From an uncultured Lachnospiraceae bacterium (GTDB lineage: Bacteria > Bacillota > Clostridia > Lachnospirales > Lachnospiraceae): a stretch of 64,000 bases of DNA. The notes beneath the pieces are model-generated. The model was not told the origin of the DNA, did not search any database, and worked only from the letters and a program-made list of their open reading frames with translations. This document shows positions 49,916 through 57,523 of this stretch, one piece after another. Positions within the stretch are counted from its first letter, which is position 1, and each line of letters starts with the position of its first letter. The stretch is from assembly GCA_949502235.1 (NCBI GenBank), contig CATBDC010000006.1:62001-126000 (forward strand), read 5' to 3'. The translations under genes were made by a program, and so were the position numbers.

Positions 49916-51690
49916 ATTCTGCAAGGGAAGACGAGTTAATCAGGGACGTCTCTAAAAAAGAAACTCTGGTAAGGTTATATAAATATATGCTGGCATACAA
50001 AAAGGAGCTTGTCCTTGTGGGATTTCTGCTGTTGATTACCCTTTCCGTGAATCTGGCCACGCCGCTGATGATTGAGCTGGCTGTAGATACCTTTGTGGCA
50101 GAGGGGGATGTGCCGGGGCTTATGAGGCTGGCTGCCTTCGGGTTTTTCATGTTTCTTTTGCGCATGGTGTGCGGAAGAGGCTGGATGCGCATGATTGCAG
50201 ACGTGACAAACCGGGTATTAATGACAATCAGGAGTCAGCTGTATGAGCATATCCAGACCTTAAGCTTTCACTTTTTTGACAGCAGGCCTACGGGGAAGAT
50301 TCTTGCCCGTATTGTGGGGGATATTAATTCTCTTAAGGATATGCTTTCGGACAGCGTGACAAAGCTGCTTCCGGATTTCCTGACTCTGATTGGAATTGCC
50401 TGCATTATGCTGGTAAAAAGCTGGCAGCTTGCCCTTGCGGCCTTTCTGACACTGCCCCTTCTTGCAGGGGGAATGTTTGTGATTCAGATCCGGGCACATA
50501 AGCTGTGGCAGATACACAGGCAGAAGAATTCCAACCTGAATGCATTTATCCATGAAAACTTTTCCGGCATCCGTATTGTCCAGAGCTTTGCGGCGGAGCC
50601 GGAGAGAGAGGCAGACTTTGACCGCTGCGCCCTGGAATACCGTGACAGCTTTGTGGATGCGGTAAAGGTTGCGGACCTCTTCAGCGCCCTGGTGGAAACT
50701 GTGTGGGGCCTGGGAGGATTTCTCCTTTATTTTATCGGTATACGGATTGTGGGAGCAGACAAAATCGGGGTGGGAACCTTCCTTGCGTTTTCCACGTATC
50801 TTGGAATGTTCTGGAGCCCCATCCGGAACCTTGCCAGCTTCTATAATAAGATTGTGACCAATATTTCGGCCGCGGAGAGGGTATTTGATATCCTTGATAC
50901 GCCGGCAGAGATAAGGGATGAGGCAGGAAGCGTAAAGTTACCGGAAATTAAGGGCGGGGTAGCATTTAAAAATGTGAGCTTTGCGTATACGGACGAACCG
51001 GAAAAGCTTGTGCTTGAGGATGTAAGCTTTCTTGTGCGTCCCGGGGAGACCATTGCCTTGGTGGGGCCTACCGGTGCAGGGAAAACAACTATTGCCAGTC
51101 TCATCAGCCGGTTTTATGATGTGACGGCAGGAAGTATTGAAATCGATGGATATAATACCAGAGAGGTTACATTAGAGAGCTTAAGAAAGCAGATGGGGGT
51201 CATGACTCAGGATACATTTCTTTTTACCGGGACAATCCGGGAGAACATCTGCTATGGAAAAGAGGATGCTAAAGAGGAGGAAATGATTGCTGCCGCAAAG
51301 GCAGTCAATGCCCATGAGTTTATTATGAAAACGAAAAAAGGCTATGACACCCAAATAAGCGAGAGAAGCTCCGGGCTTTCCATTGGGCAGCGCCAGCTTC
51401 TTGCCTTTGCGCGGACCATGTTAAGCAATCCGCGGATTCTCATACTGGATGAGGCCACCTCCAGCATTGATACCCATACGGAGCTGCTTGTGCAGGCCGG
51501 TATAGAGGCCATGTTAAAAAACAGGACCTCCTTTATTATCGCCCACCGGCTCTCCACCATACGGGGAGCTGACAGAATTTTTTATATTGACGATAAAAAT
51601 ATTCTGGAGGCAGGGAGCCATGAAGAGCTTATGGCCAAAAAAGGAGCCTACTACCGGCTGTATGAAAGTCAGTTTGAGGAAATAAAGTAA
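49906..51690 (+). CDS. ABC exporter half-transporter B
   Basis: 594 residues: six membrane helices followed by an NBD with Walker A GPTGAGKTT, Q-loop VMTQDTFLFTG, signature SSGLSIGQRQL, Walker B LILDEATSSID with the catalytic Glu and H-loop AHRLSTIR. The signature has Ile in place of the usual second Gly (LSIGQ), the mark of the subunit that completes the degenerate site formed with the Asp-containing partner upstream. Together they form a heterodimeric exporter, probably for drugs or lipids. The genes overlap by 10 bp. The pair converges on cbiK. Confidence 0.9.
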   Translation: MPVNSAREDELIRDVSKKETLVRLYKYMLAYKKELVLVGFLLLITLSVNLATPLMIELAVDTFVAEGDVPGLMRLAAFGFFMFLLRMVCGRGWMRMIADVTNRVLMTIRSQLYEHIQTLSFHFFDSRPTGKILARIVGDINSLKDMLSDSVTKLLPDFLTLIGIACIMLVKSWQLALAAFLTLPLLAGGMFVIQIRAHKLWQIHRQKNSNLNAFIHENFSGIRIVQSFAAEPEREADFDRCALEYRDSFVDAVKVADLFSALVETVWGLGGFLLYFIGIRIVGADKIGVGTFLAFSTYLGMFWSPIRNLASFYNKIVTNISAAERVFDILDTPAEIRDEAGSVKLPEIKGGVAFKNVSFAYTDEPEKLVLEDVSFLVRPGETIALVGPTGAGKTTIASLISRFYDVTAGSIEIDGYNTREVTLESLRKQMGVMTQDTFLFTGTIRENICYGKEDAKEEEMIAAAKAVNAHEFIMKTKKGYDTQISERSSGLSIGQRQLLAFARTMLSNPRILILDEATSSIDTHTELLVQAGIEAMLKNRTSFIIAHRLSTIRGADRIFYIDDKNILEAGSHEELMAKKGAYYRLYESQFEEIK

Positions 51691-51713
51691 AATAGGATTC
51701 CATGGCGGAGAGC

Positions 51714-52490
51714 TCAGCGGTATATATCCCTTAAATGCTTTACAAATATTTTACGTACTTCCTCATATTCCCCGAGGCCCTTAAGGTGGCATACCACATC
51801 GTACCCTTCCTTCTCAAATACGGATTTCCAGGAATCTCTTTCCTCCCCCGCCATGTCGTTGTTTGCATGGTCTCCGGCAACAATCATGAAGGGAGCCAGA
51901 TGTACGGTTTTTACCTTGCTTTTTTTCAGAAGCTCCGTCACATGCAGAAGCTCGGGGTATGCCTCCACAGTTCCCATGTGGATATAAGGGTATCCCATTT
52001 CCTTGAACATATAGTCCAGCGCAGGATATACGGTATTTGCGTAATGCTCGCTTCCATGCCCCATAAGCACCAGCGCTTCCGAAGCGTCAAGATCAGCAAA
52101 GGAGCTGCCCAGAATCTGTACGATTTTCCTCATGTCTTCTGTAGAGGAAAGGAGGGGCGCTCCGAAGGAGATGGAATGAAAATCCCCCTGAAGGGCGAGG
52201 GCATCCTCTTTCATCTGGTCATTCTCGATTCCGTTAATTACATGGGTGGGCTGGATATATACATCTGTAATTTTGTCCTCCTTCATCTGAAGGAGCGCCT
52301 CTGAAACAGTGGGAATGTTCTCACCGGTTGTTTCTTTAAGCTTCGTGAGAATCATTCTGCTGGTCCAGGCCCGGTAAAAGGGAATATCCGGGAAGGATGC
52401 TTCTATCTTTTTTTCAATAGCGTCAATGGTTAAGGCACGTGTGTCAGAATAGCTTGTTCCAAAGCTTACAACAAGGATTCCTTTTTTCAT
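51714..52490 (-). CDS. cbiK: Sirohydrochlorin cobaltochelatase
   Basis: 258 residues, single-chain class II chelatase. KKGILVVSFGTSYSDTRALTIDAIEKKI is the CbiK N-terminus. The metal-binding His residues are in LVLMGHGSEHYANTVYPALDYMF and FMIVAGDHANNDMAGEE. It inserts cobalt into sirohydrochlorin, the committed step of the anaerobic route. It lies downstream of cbiMNQO on the same strand, so cobalt import and insertion are one transcription unit. No signal peptide is visible. Confidence 0.93.
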   Translation of the reverse strand: MKKGILVVSFGTSYSDTRALTIDAIEKKIEASFPDIPFYRAWTSRMILTKLKETTGENIPTVSEALLQMKEDKITDVYIQPTHVINGIENDQMKEDALALQGDFHSISFGAPLLSSTEDMRKIVQILGSSFADLDASEALVLMGHGSEHYANTVYPALDYMFKEMGYPYIHMGTVEAYPELLHVTELLKKSKVKTVHLAPFMIVAGDHANNDMAGEERDSWKSVFEKEGYDVVCHLKGLGEYEEVRKIFVKHLRDIYR

Positions 52491-52502
52491 GTCAATTTAC
52501 CT

Positions 52503-52529
52503 ATTACTGTGAAGATATCGGACAGCAAC
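52503..52529. repeat. Family A short palindrome, diverged copy at the cbiO 3' end
   Basis: ATTACTGTGAAG...GGACAGCAAC, 27 bp with about 19 positions matching the consensus. On the minus strand it encodes the last residues of CbiO (PISSQ) and its stop codon. Confidence 0.5.
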
Positions 52530-53313
52530 GTTTTCCTTTCTTGTTTAATATATCAGGATTCCTAAGAATCGAAAGAATCAGCGGCGGCTTTAAGGAGGCG
52601 GTTCTTAACAGCCCGTCATCCGAAAATATTTCATCAGGGGAACCGCCCTTTAGCAGCCTTCCTTCATGGAAAATGAGTATCTCATCCGCCCATTCATAGG
52701 CATAATTTACATCATGGGTTGCCATAAGTACTGTAATTCCCTGTTCTGTAACCTTTCCGATAATATCATGGACCAGATCCGTATGTAAGGGGTCAAGGGC
52801 AGAAGCAGGCTCGTCAAAAATAATCAGCTCCGGCTCCATGACAAGAATATCCGCGATAGCTGTCAGTTTTTTCTGTCCGCCGCTTAGGGCGTGCACCGGC
52901 TTATGGGCAAAGGGAGTAATCAAAAGCCTGTCCATAATATCCTGTACTTTTTTTCTTGTTTCCGCCTCGGAAAAGCCAAGATTTAAGGGGCCGAAAGAGA
53001 TTTCCTGGGCAACGCTGGCTGAAAAAAGCTGGTTATCAGGATCCTGAAATACAATGCCTACTTTACTTCTAAGGCTTAGAAGCCCCTTTTTGGAGTAGTT
53101 AAGAGGAATTCCATTATAATAAATAGTTCCACAGTCCGGTCTTAAAATTCCGTTGCAGCACAGGAAAAATGTGGATTTTCCCGAGCCGTTTGAGCCCATG
53201 CATGCAATCCTTTTTCCCCGGCGGATAGTAAGGGATAAACCCTTAAGCGCAGGAGAGCTTTCTCCTTCATAAGTATAACAGACATTTTCTGCCTTTAATA
53301 TAGCTTCATCCAA
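52504..53313 (-). CDS. cbiO: Energy-coupling factor cobalt transporter ATPase
   Basis: About 269 residues of the ABC ATPase fold: Walker A CMGSNGSGKSTFF, Q-loop VFQDPDNQLFSASV (typical of ECF ATPases), signature ALSGGQKKL, Walker B LIIFDEPASALDP and H-loop ATHDVNYAYEW. It powers cobalt uptake with CbiM, CbiN and CbiQ. A GTG at 53322 falls within the GGGAGGTG ribosome site, so the TTG at 53313 is the more likely start. The last residues and the stop come from a family A repeat. Confidence 0.92.
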   Translation of the reverse strand: MDEAILKAENVCYTYEGESSPALKGLSLTIRRGKRIACMGSNGSGKSTFFLCCNGILRPDCGTIYYNGIPLNYSKKGLLSLRSKVGIVFQDPDNQLFSASVAQEISFGPLNLGFSEAETRKKVQDIMDRLLITPFAHKPVHALSGGQKKLTAIADILVMEPELIIFDEPASALDPLHTDLVHDIIGKVTEQGITVLMATHDVNYAYEWADEILIFHEGRLLKGGSPDEIFSDDGLLRTASLKPPLILSILRNPDILNKKGKRCCPISSQ

Positions 53314-53335
53314 AATTATCACCTCCCAGGTGTTT

Positions 53336-54118
53336 TTATATGGAATTCTTGCATTTCAATACTACAATAAGCGCAAAGAGGAACACTTCAAATCCCGCAA
53401 TACAGAATATTTCTGAATATCTTGCAGGGCGCTCTTCTTTAAGCACCTGAATCCTGCCGTTATAGCACCGGGCCTCCATGGCATCGTAGAGGGCGCAGGA
53501 GCGTCTGACGGATAAGATAAACAAAGAGCCGGCCATGGCGGCGAAGGCTTTCCTGGCGGTACGGAGATTTTTATTTCCAAGTCTGGATTTCTGTGAGGTC
53601 AAAATGGCTGACGCTGTGTGCAGTGTAATAAAAATGTACCGGTAAATAAGCAGCATAAGCTCTATGATAAGTCCGGGGACATGCAGCTTTTTTAATACCC
53701 CGAGAATGTCCGTCAAAGGGGTGCTAAGTGACAGGAAATACAGGCAGGACACGCTGGCAAGCGCGGTAAGGATAAGCTGCGCTCCCCGAAGGATGCCCTT
53801 GACGCTCCCGGTAAGATAAAAGGAACCAAAGGGGATAGCAAAGGCGTCAAGGGGTGTCCGGGATATATTTACCAGGACTGCCGCTGTACTAAGGAACAGA
53901 AAAACAAGGGGAATGGACATCAGCCTTATGTAGCGGGAGAGGGGAATCCCTCCCTTCCCCACTGTTAATATTCCTGTGACAAAGAGCACAAGGACTGCGG
54001 CTGTGACAGAACGGCTACTGACGCAGAGAAGGAGTGTCAGCATGGAAAACACAAACTTTTCCATTGCATTTACATAGCGGAGTCCCGAGGTGTAGCACAG
54101 CCTGTCAATGATAATCAT
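53336..54118 (-). CDS. cbiQ: Cobalt ECF transporter T component
   Basis: 260 residues with about five to six hydrophobic helices. It starts with the CbiQ-like MIIIDRLCYTSGLRYVNAMEKFVFSMLTLLLC. The coupling helices that contact the ATPase include the RLGNKNLRTARKAFAAMAGSLFILSVRRSCALYDAMEARCYNG segment, with the A-R-x-x/(A-R-C-Y) motif typical of ECF T components. It overlaps cbiN by 4 bp. Confidence 0.9.
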   Translation of the reverse strand: MIIIDRLCYTSGLRYVNAMEKFVFSMLTLLLCVSSRSVTAAVLVLFVTGILTVGKGGIPLSRYIRLMSIPLVFLFLSTAAVLVNISRTPLDAFAIPFGSFYLTGSVKGILRGAQLILTALASVSCLYFLSLSTPLTDILGVLKKLHVPGLIIELMLLIYRYIFITLHTASAILTSQKSRLGNKNLRTARKAFAAMAGSLFILSVRRSCALYDAMEARCYNGRIQVLKEERPARYSEIFCIAGFEVFLFALIVVLKCKNSI

Positions 54119-54435
54119 AGGGCTTCATCTTCCTTACAGAGTTTTTTTCGTTCGTACATTCTTCCCAGGCAGAAGGCAAGGATTCCCACGCCTATGCCGG
54201 TCTGTACACAAAAAATCAGACTTTCTACCTCCCCGGGAAGCTCTCCGTCAAGCAGGGTTTCAAGCACAGGAGAAAACCAGGGCTCATACTCCCCGTGGAT
54301 TTTCTCTACCATGACGCTTCCCGCATCATCCGAGCTGCCAAACTCGGCGCCCTTAAGGGCGAAAAGAGGTATGACCGCGATTAATATGGCCGCTATAATG
54401 AGCGCCAGAACAATTTTTTTATTTTTTGTTTCCAT
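54115..54435 (-). CDS. cbiN: Cobalt transporter small subunit
   Basis: 106 residues with two membrane helices (VLALIIAAILIAVIPLFAL and FCVQTGIGVGILAFCLGRMYERKK) and an extracytoplasmic loop containing AEFGSSDDAGSVMVE and EPWFSP, the usual CbiN pattern (GaDdqA, Y.pWf.P). It assists CbiM in loading Co(II). Located between cbiM and cbiQ, overlapping the latter by 4 bp. Confidence 0.9.
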   Translation of the reverse strand: METKNKKIVLALIIAAILIAVIPLFALKGAEFGSSDDAGSVMVEKIHGEYEPWFSPVLETLLDGELPGEVESLIFCVQTGIGVGILAFCLGRMYERKKLCKEDEAL

Positions 54436-54437
54436 TT

Positions 54438-55184
54438 CTACGCCTCCCCCTTATATCCGATTAATTTGAGTTCAGATTTTGCAAATGCTTCTAAGCAGAT
54501 GACAATAGCTGTAGTAAGGAGACCCTCTACAATTGCAAGAGGAATCTGGGTCGGGGCAAATACGCCGAGGAATTTTACTGCGGAAGCCGCTATGCCGCCG
54601 CTTTCTGAAGGGTAGGCAAGGGCGAGCTGGACGCTGGTAACACAGTATGTAAATAGGTCCCCTAAAGAAGCAGCAAGAAAAACAGCGGCTTTGCGGTTTG
54701 CCCTACATTTCTGGCAGAGCTTATAGATTCCATAGGTAACAAAGGGACCCGCAACAGCCATTGAAAAGGTGTTGGCTCCCAAAGTGGTGAGGCCGCCGTG
54801 GGCAAGGAGAACTGCCTGAAAAACAAGGACAATAATTCCCAGTACGCTGACAGTACATGGACCGAACAAAATCGCGCCGAATCCGGTTCCCGTCATGTGG
54901 GAACAGCTTCCGGTGACAGACGGAATTTTCAGTGATGATATGACGAAAATAAATGCGCCGGACATGGCCAGCAGAGTTACTGCCCTGGGGTTTTCGGCTA
55001 AGGTTTTTTTGATTTTTAAAAATCCTGCGGCCGCAAAGGGCAGGCATAATACACCCCATGCGATACAGAAGGTTACCGGAAGATAGCCTTCCATAATGTG
55101 CATTGCGTTTGCCGCCGGGTATATGCCTGTCATAAGTGAACATACAGTAATCCCGGCAATCAGTTTCTTTTGTTTACGAGTCAT
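54438..55184 (-). CDS. cbiM: Cobalt transporter substrate-binding membrane subunit
   Basis: 248 residues. A signal peptide (~1-27, ending AANA) precedes [19 protein letters not shown]. In CbiM/NikM proteins the processed N-terminal Met-His forms the metal site, and it is preserved here. Several helices follow with [21 protein letters not shown] and [17 protein letters not shown], the family signature. The ATG at 55184 follows AAGGAGG; a longer in-frame start at 55229 is unlikely. First gene of the riboswitch-controlled minus-strand cobalt operon. Confidence 0.94.
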   Translation of the reverse strand: MTRKQKKLIAGITVCSLMTGIYPAANAMHIMEGYLPVTFCIAWGVLCLPFAAAGFLKIKKTLAENPRAVTLLAMSGAFIFVISSLKIPSVTGSCSHMTGTGFGAILFGPCTVSVLGIIVLVFQAVLLAHGGLTTLGANTFSMAVAGPFVTYGIYKLCQKCRANRKAAVFLAASLGDLFTYCVTSVQLALAYPSESGGIAASAVKFLGVFAPTQIPLAIVEGLLTTAIVICLEAFAKSELKLIGYKGEA

Positions 55185-55212
55185 AGTAAACTCCTCCTTA
55201 AGATTGATATTG

Positions 55213-55268
55213 TGTGTGCGAAAGCACACAAAAAGAACACCTGGCTATCTTCGCGTAACCACGTGTGA
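55213..55268 (-). terminator. Expression-platform hairpins of the cobalamin riboswitch
   Basis: On the minus strand, CACGTGG...CCAGGTG followed by TTCTTTTT (55231-55268) looks like an intrinsic terminator. A perfect TGTGTGC-GAAA-GCACACA-type stem (55213-55230) follows just before the ribosome site. Confidence 0.55.
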
Positions 55269-55269
55269 A

Positions 55270-55442
55270 CCGTCTGCAACGGGTAGGTCTTCTGACTTAA
55301 GGATCATCATAATACTTCGCCTTCCCGGTTTCCCAGTGACATCATGAAGCATTACTCCTCTACTACAGCGGCGCGACCGTGCGGGATTTCGACCCGGCTT
55401 GTCTGTTACCCTGCCAGGGCAGGCACCTCGTTACATTCAATC
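55270..55442 (-). promoter_or_regulatory. Cobalamin riboswitch controlling cbiMNQO-cbiK
   Basis: Minus-strand reading gives the conserved blocks in order: GGTGCCTGCC at the 5' side, GTCGAAATCCCGCACGGTCGCGCC, GCTGTAGTAGAGGAG, ATGTCACTGGGAAACCGGGAAGG, and the 3' AAGTCAGAAGACCTACCCG block. These match the AdoCbl (B12-box) riboswitch. Cobalamin binding should repress cobalt import and chelation. Confidence 0.93.
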
Positions 55443-55494
55443 TGTTTCTATCATACTATCAGACAAGGGATGTGTCAAGTTACTGTCAGAGTGT

Positions 55495-55563
55495 GTTATT
55501 GTTCACTAGTCTGCGCATTTATTGCGCAGACCGTAAGAAAATGATTCAGGTGTGAGCAAATCC
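55495..55563. repeat. Family A long form, 69 bp, with perfect internal hairpin
   Basis: GTTATTGTTCAC starts it and GTGAGCAAATCC (worn arm) ends it. The internal hairpin GTCTGCGCA...TTGCGCAGAC (55509-55531) is a perfect 9-bp stem. The following AAGAAAATGATTCAGG matches the 23924 copy. It has the same 69-bp length as that copy. Confidence 0.8.
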
Positions 55564-55710
55564 AGTCTAGATATCATTAAGGATTACGAATATGAAAAAG
55601 ACAAATATTATTTCTGCATCTATTCAGATTATACCCCATTGAAACTGGATGAATGGATAGACTGTGACAGGAGAAGGAAAGAAAAATTATGTCCTGAAAG
55701 TTCTATGTAG
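55537..55710 (+). pseudogene. Truncated coding remnant after the family A element
   Basis: An open frame with no start site continues from the family A element into SLDIIKDYEYEKDKYYFCIY, then SDYTPLKLDEWIDCDRRRKE and a stop after ~49 non-repeat codons. The composition is protein-like. The family is not recognised. It appears to be the surviving 3' end of a gene whose front has been lost at the element. Confidence 0.4.
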
Positions 55711-55800
55711 ACGAGGGGACAGCCAGAGAAATGGAAATCAGAGTATCGCGCTAGCCATTCCACTTTTTTCAGGGAAAACTGCTTATTATTTGTCGGAGGT

Positions 55801-56246
55801 TTGACGATTCTAAGGGAACAATTGCAAAAACTTGACAGGGAGCAGGAAAGAAAATCTAGCCGTGAATATGCTCCTGAAGCGGCGGAGGATCATCCGGCGC
55901 TAGTATGGTATAAGGAGCAGTATCCGGATAAGGAGATTCTGCTGGCCTGTGCGGAGGATATTGATGTCAGCGGACGAGAGGATCTGCTATTGATCTACCG
56001 CGTGGAAAAGGGACGAGCGGAGGCAGTAGCAGTTATGGCGGTAGGAGAAGACAGGTATGAAGTGACAGAGCCTATTTCTGCCCCCGTGAGCATCAGAAAA
56101 TCCGTTTTTTTAATATGGACAAAGAACCAGAGCTGGAGTTCCTTATCACTGGAGAGAAAGATGGGCAGGTGGGGTATGCGGTATACCGGATCATGGATGG
56201 AGCTATTGTAGATCTTTATGGAGAGGGAATGGAGGACTGTTGCTGA
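55801..56246 (+). pseudogene. Frameshifted SaoC-like Cys-Cys-COOH protein
   Basis: The first frame reads TILREQLQKLDREQERK to EVTEPISAP. After a run of five C near 56082-56086, the sense continues one frame over as HQKIRFFNMDKEPELEF, then GYAVYRIMDGAIVDLYGEG and ends MEDCC-stop. One extra C restores a single protein. The terminal Cys-Cys and GYA(I/V)YR...LYGEGMEDCC match what I recall of the Cys-Cys-COOH (seleno)protein SaoC of anaerobes. A plausible start is not clear (TTG at 55801, or further upstream). The next gene overlaps the stop (TGATG), as in an operon. Confidence 0.6.
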
Positions 56247-56741
56247 TGAGGCGCTATTCCATGGGACAAAAGCTTATGCTGACAGGTGTGGGGTTTCTGG
56301 CTGTCCTGTTGGCAGTATGGTTCTTCTTTCCAAAAGAACCAAAAAAAGACGAAAAAGCTCCGCTGCGGTTAGGATCAGGAGAGGATGTAACTGGCGTACT
56401 TTCAGATGAGATATGCCGTCAGGCCAGGCTTCATGGATATCCGGAATTCGTAGAGGGTAGCTATAGCTTTGTGGACTGCTGTGCGGGGACGGCACAGTGG
56501 GCCTTGCAGACAAAGGATATTGATCTGGGATTTTACTGTATACAGGCTGCTCATAGCATGACGCAGAACAGCGAAGAATTTTGGTCAATAAGCGGGATAG
56601 AATTTCTGCACCTGCCATAAGGACTTCATACATTGCCAAGGAATGGCATTTTAAAACTTCCTGTGCATTTATCATGGATGTTTTTATTCTTTATGATGGA
56701 GTAGAAGGAGTGAAAGAGCTGATTGAAAAACAGAATGGGTA
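56246..56741 (+). pseudogene. Broken SaoB-like substrate-binding protein
   Basis: From the ATG at 56246 a lipoprotein or anchor-like N-terminus (KLMLTGVGFLAVLLAVWFFF) leads to VTGVLSDEICRQARLHGYPEFVEGSYSFVDCCAGTAQWALQ, then DIDLGFYCIQAAHSM, and stops at 56620. A related-looking frame then gives IRTSYIAKEWHFKTSCAFIM to ELIEKQNG-stop at 56741. The VDCC (Sec-Cys in some relatives) and FYC motifs fit the ABC-type binding (seleno)protein SaoB. The gene has at least one frameshift and seems much shorter than a full binding protein. No permease or ATPase partner remains nearby. Confidence 0.55.
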
Positions 56742-56928
56742 AGGGCAATTCCATGAAATCCATTTGATTTTTCATCAAGGTTAGTCAGTCAGGGCAAGGT
56801 AATAGGCACAATAGTCTATGCTAAAAAACATGGAATTCTGCGGGAGAGGTCTTTTTTGGGGAAACCGGACTAAAAAGTGGCATCTGCGTATACTCAGCAG
56901 GACTTTTATCATGTAGCGTCAGCGCCTG
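56742..56928. other. Degenerate non-coding stretch in the gene graveyard
   Basis: No open frame, promoter or hairpin of note. It is probably decayed coding sequence between the SaoB-like remnant and the transporter remnant. Confidence 0.4.
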
Positions 56929-57429
56929 ATGGAGAACACCGTCATAAAGTGTAGTGGCATAGGCGTAATCGCTATGGCTGTATTTTTAGGATTTTTGTTA
57001 TGTTTTGGACTTGTCATGAAAAGCCGCTCTAAAAGCGGCGGAGATTTCTGGGTGGGCGGCCGTTCTGTTGGCCCGATACCTACTGCGATTTCATTTTGCG
57101 CAGCATGCTTCAGCGCTACTGCAGTAGTAGGCGGGCCAGCAATGTTTGCGCAGTATGGAGCGGGATATCAGGGATTTGAGGCGGTAGAGAACCGATTCGG
57201 GATATGCTTTCTGATAATTGTTATGGGTGCATGGCTGTCACTTTTTACAAGAAGAATATTATTAATTTCCACCGGATCTTTTTTGATGGGTTTGTCTTTT
57301 GGAACATATGCAATGTTTTATTCTACAGTACCCGCTGATATTTTAAAAGGCGAATATCCAGGGGCATATGCTGCTCCCATCAGTCTGATATTGGGAGTTG
57401 GAAATATCTGCAGCGCGGTGATATACTAA
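56929..57429 (+). pseudogene. Chimeric transporter remnant (sodium:solute symporter N-terminus joined to an MFS-like piece)
   Basis: 166 residues. The first ~95 (VMKSRSKSGGDFWVGGRSVGPIPTAISFCAACFSATAVVGGPAMFAQYGAGYQGFE) are the start of a sodium:solute symporter. From ~105 the text changes to LLISTGSFLMGLSFGTYAMFYSTVPADILKGEYPGAYAAPISLILG, which looks like a helix pair of a major-facilitator protein. Neither half is complete. No ribosome site precedes the ATG. Best read as two decayed transporters joined by a deletion. Confidence 0.5.
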
Positions 57430-57445
57430 TTTTGCTGAATTTTCA

Positions 57446-57473
57446 TTGTGATTCGTGGAAAATATGTTATAAT
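57446..57473 (+). promoter_or_regulatory. Promoter of the AAA/PDDEXK gene
   Basis: TTGTGA at 57446-57451 and TATAAT at 57468-57473 with a 16-bp spacer. Confidence 0.55.
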
Positions 57474-57523
57474 TTTTTAAAAGCTTATAGAAAGAAGTCT
57501 GTCAGAAAGGGGTGAGTGATACG

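Noticed and set aside
55801-56246. Programmed frameshift or selenocysteine decoding in the SaoC-like gene
   Set aside because: The break is at a plain C5 run without a slippery heptamer or obvious stem, and the terminal residues are TGT TGC (Cys-Cys) before TGA with no visible SECIS-like hairpin. A simple indel fits better, especially as the neighbours are also broken.
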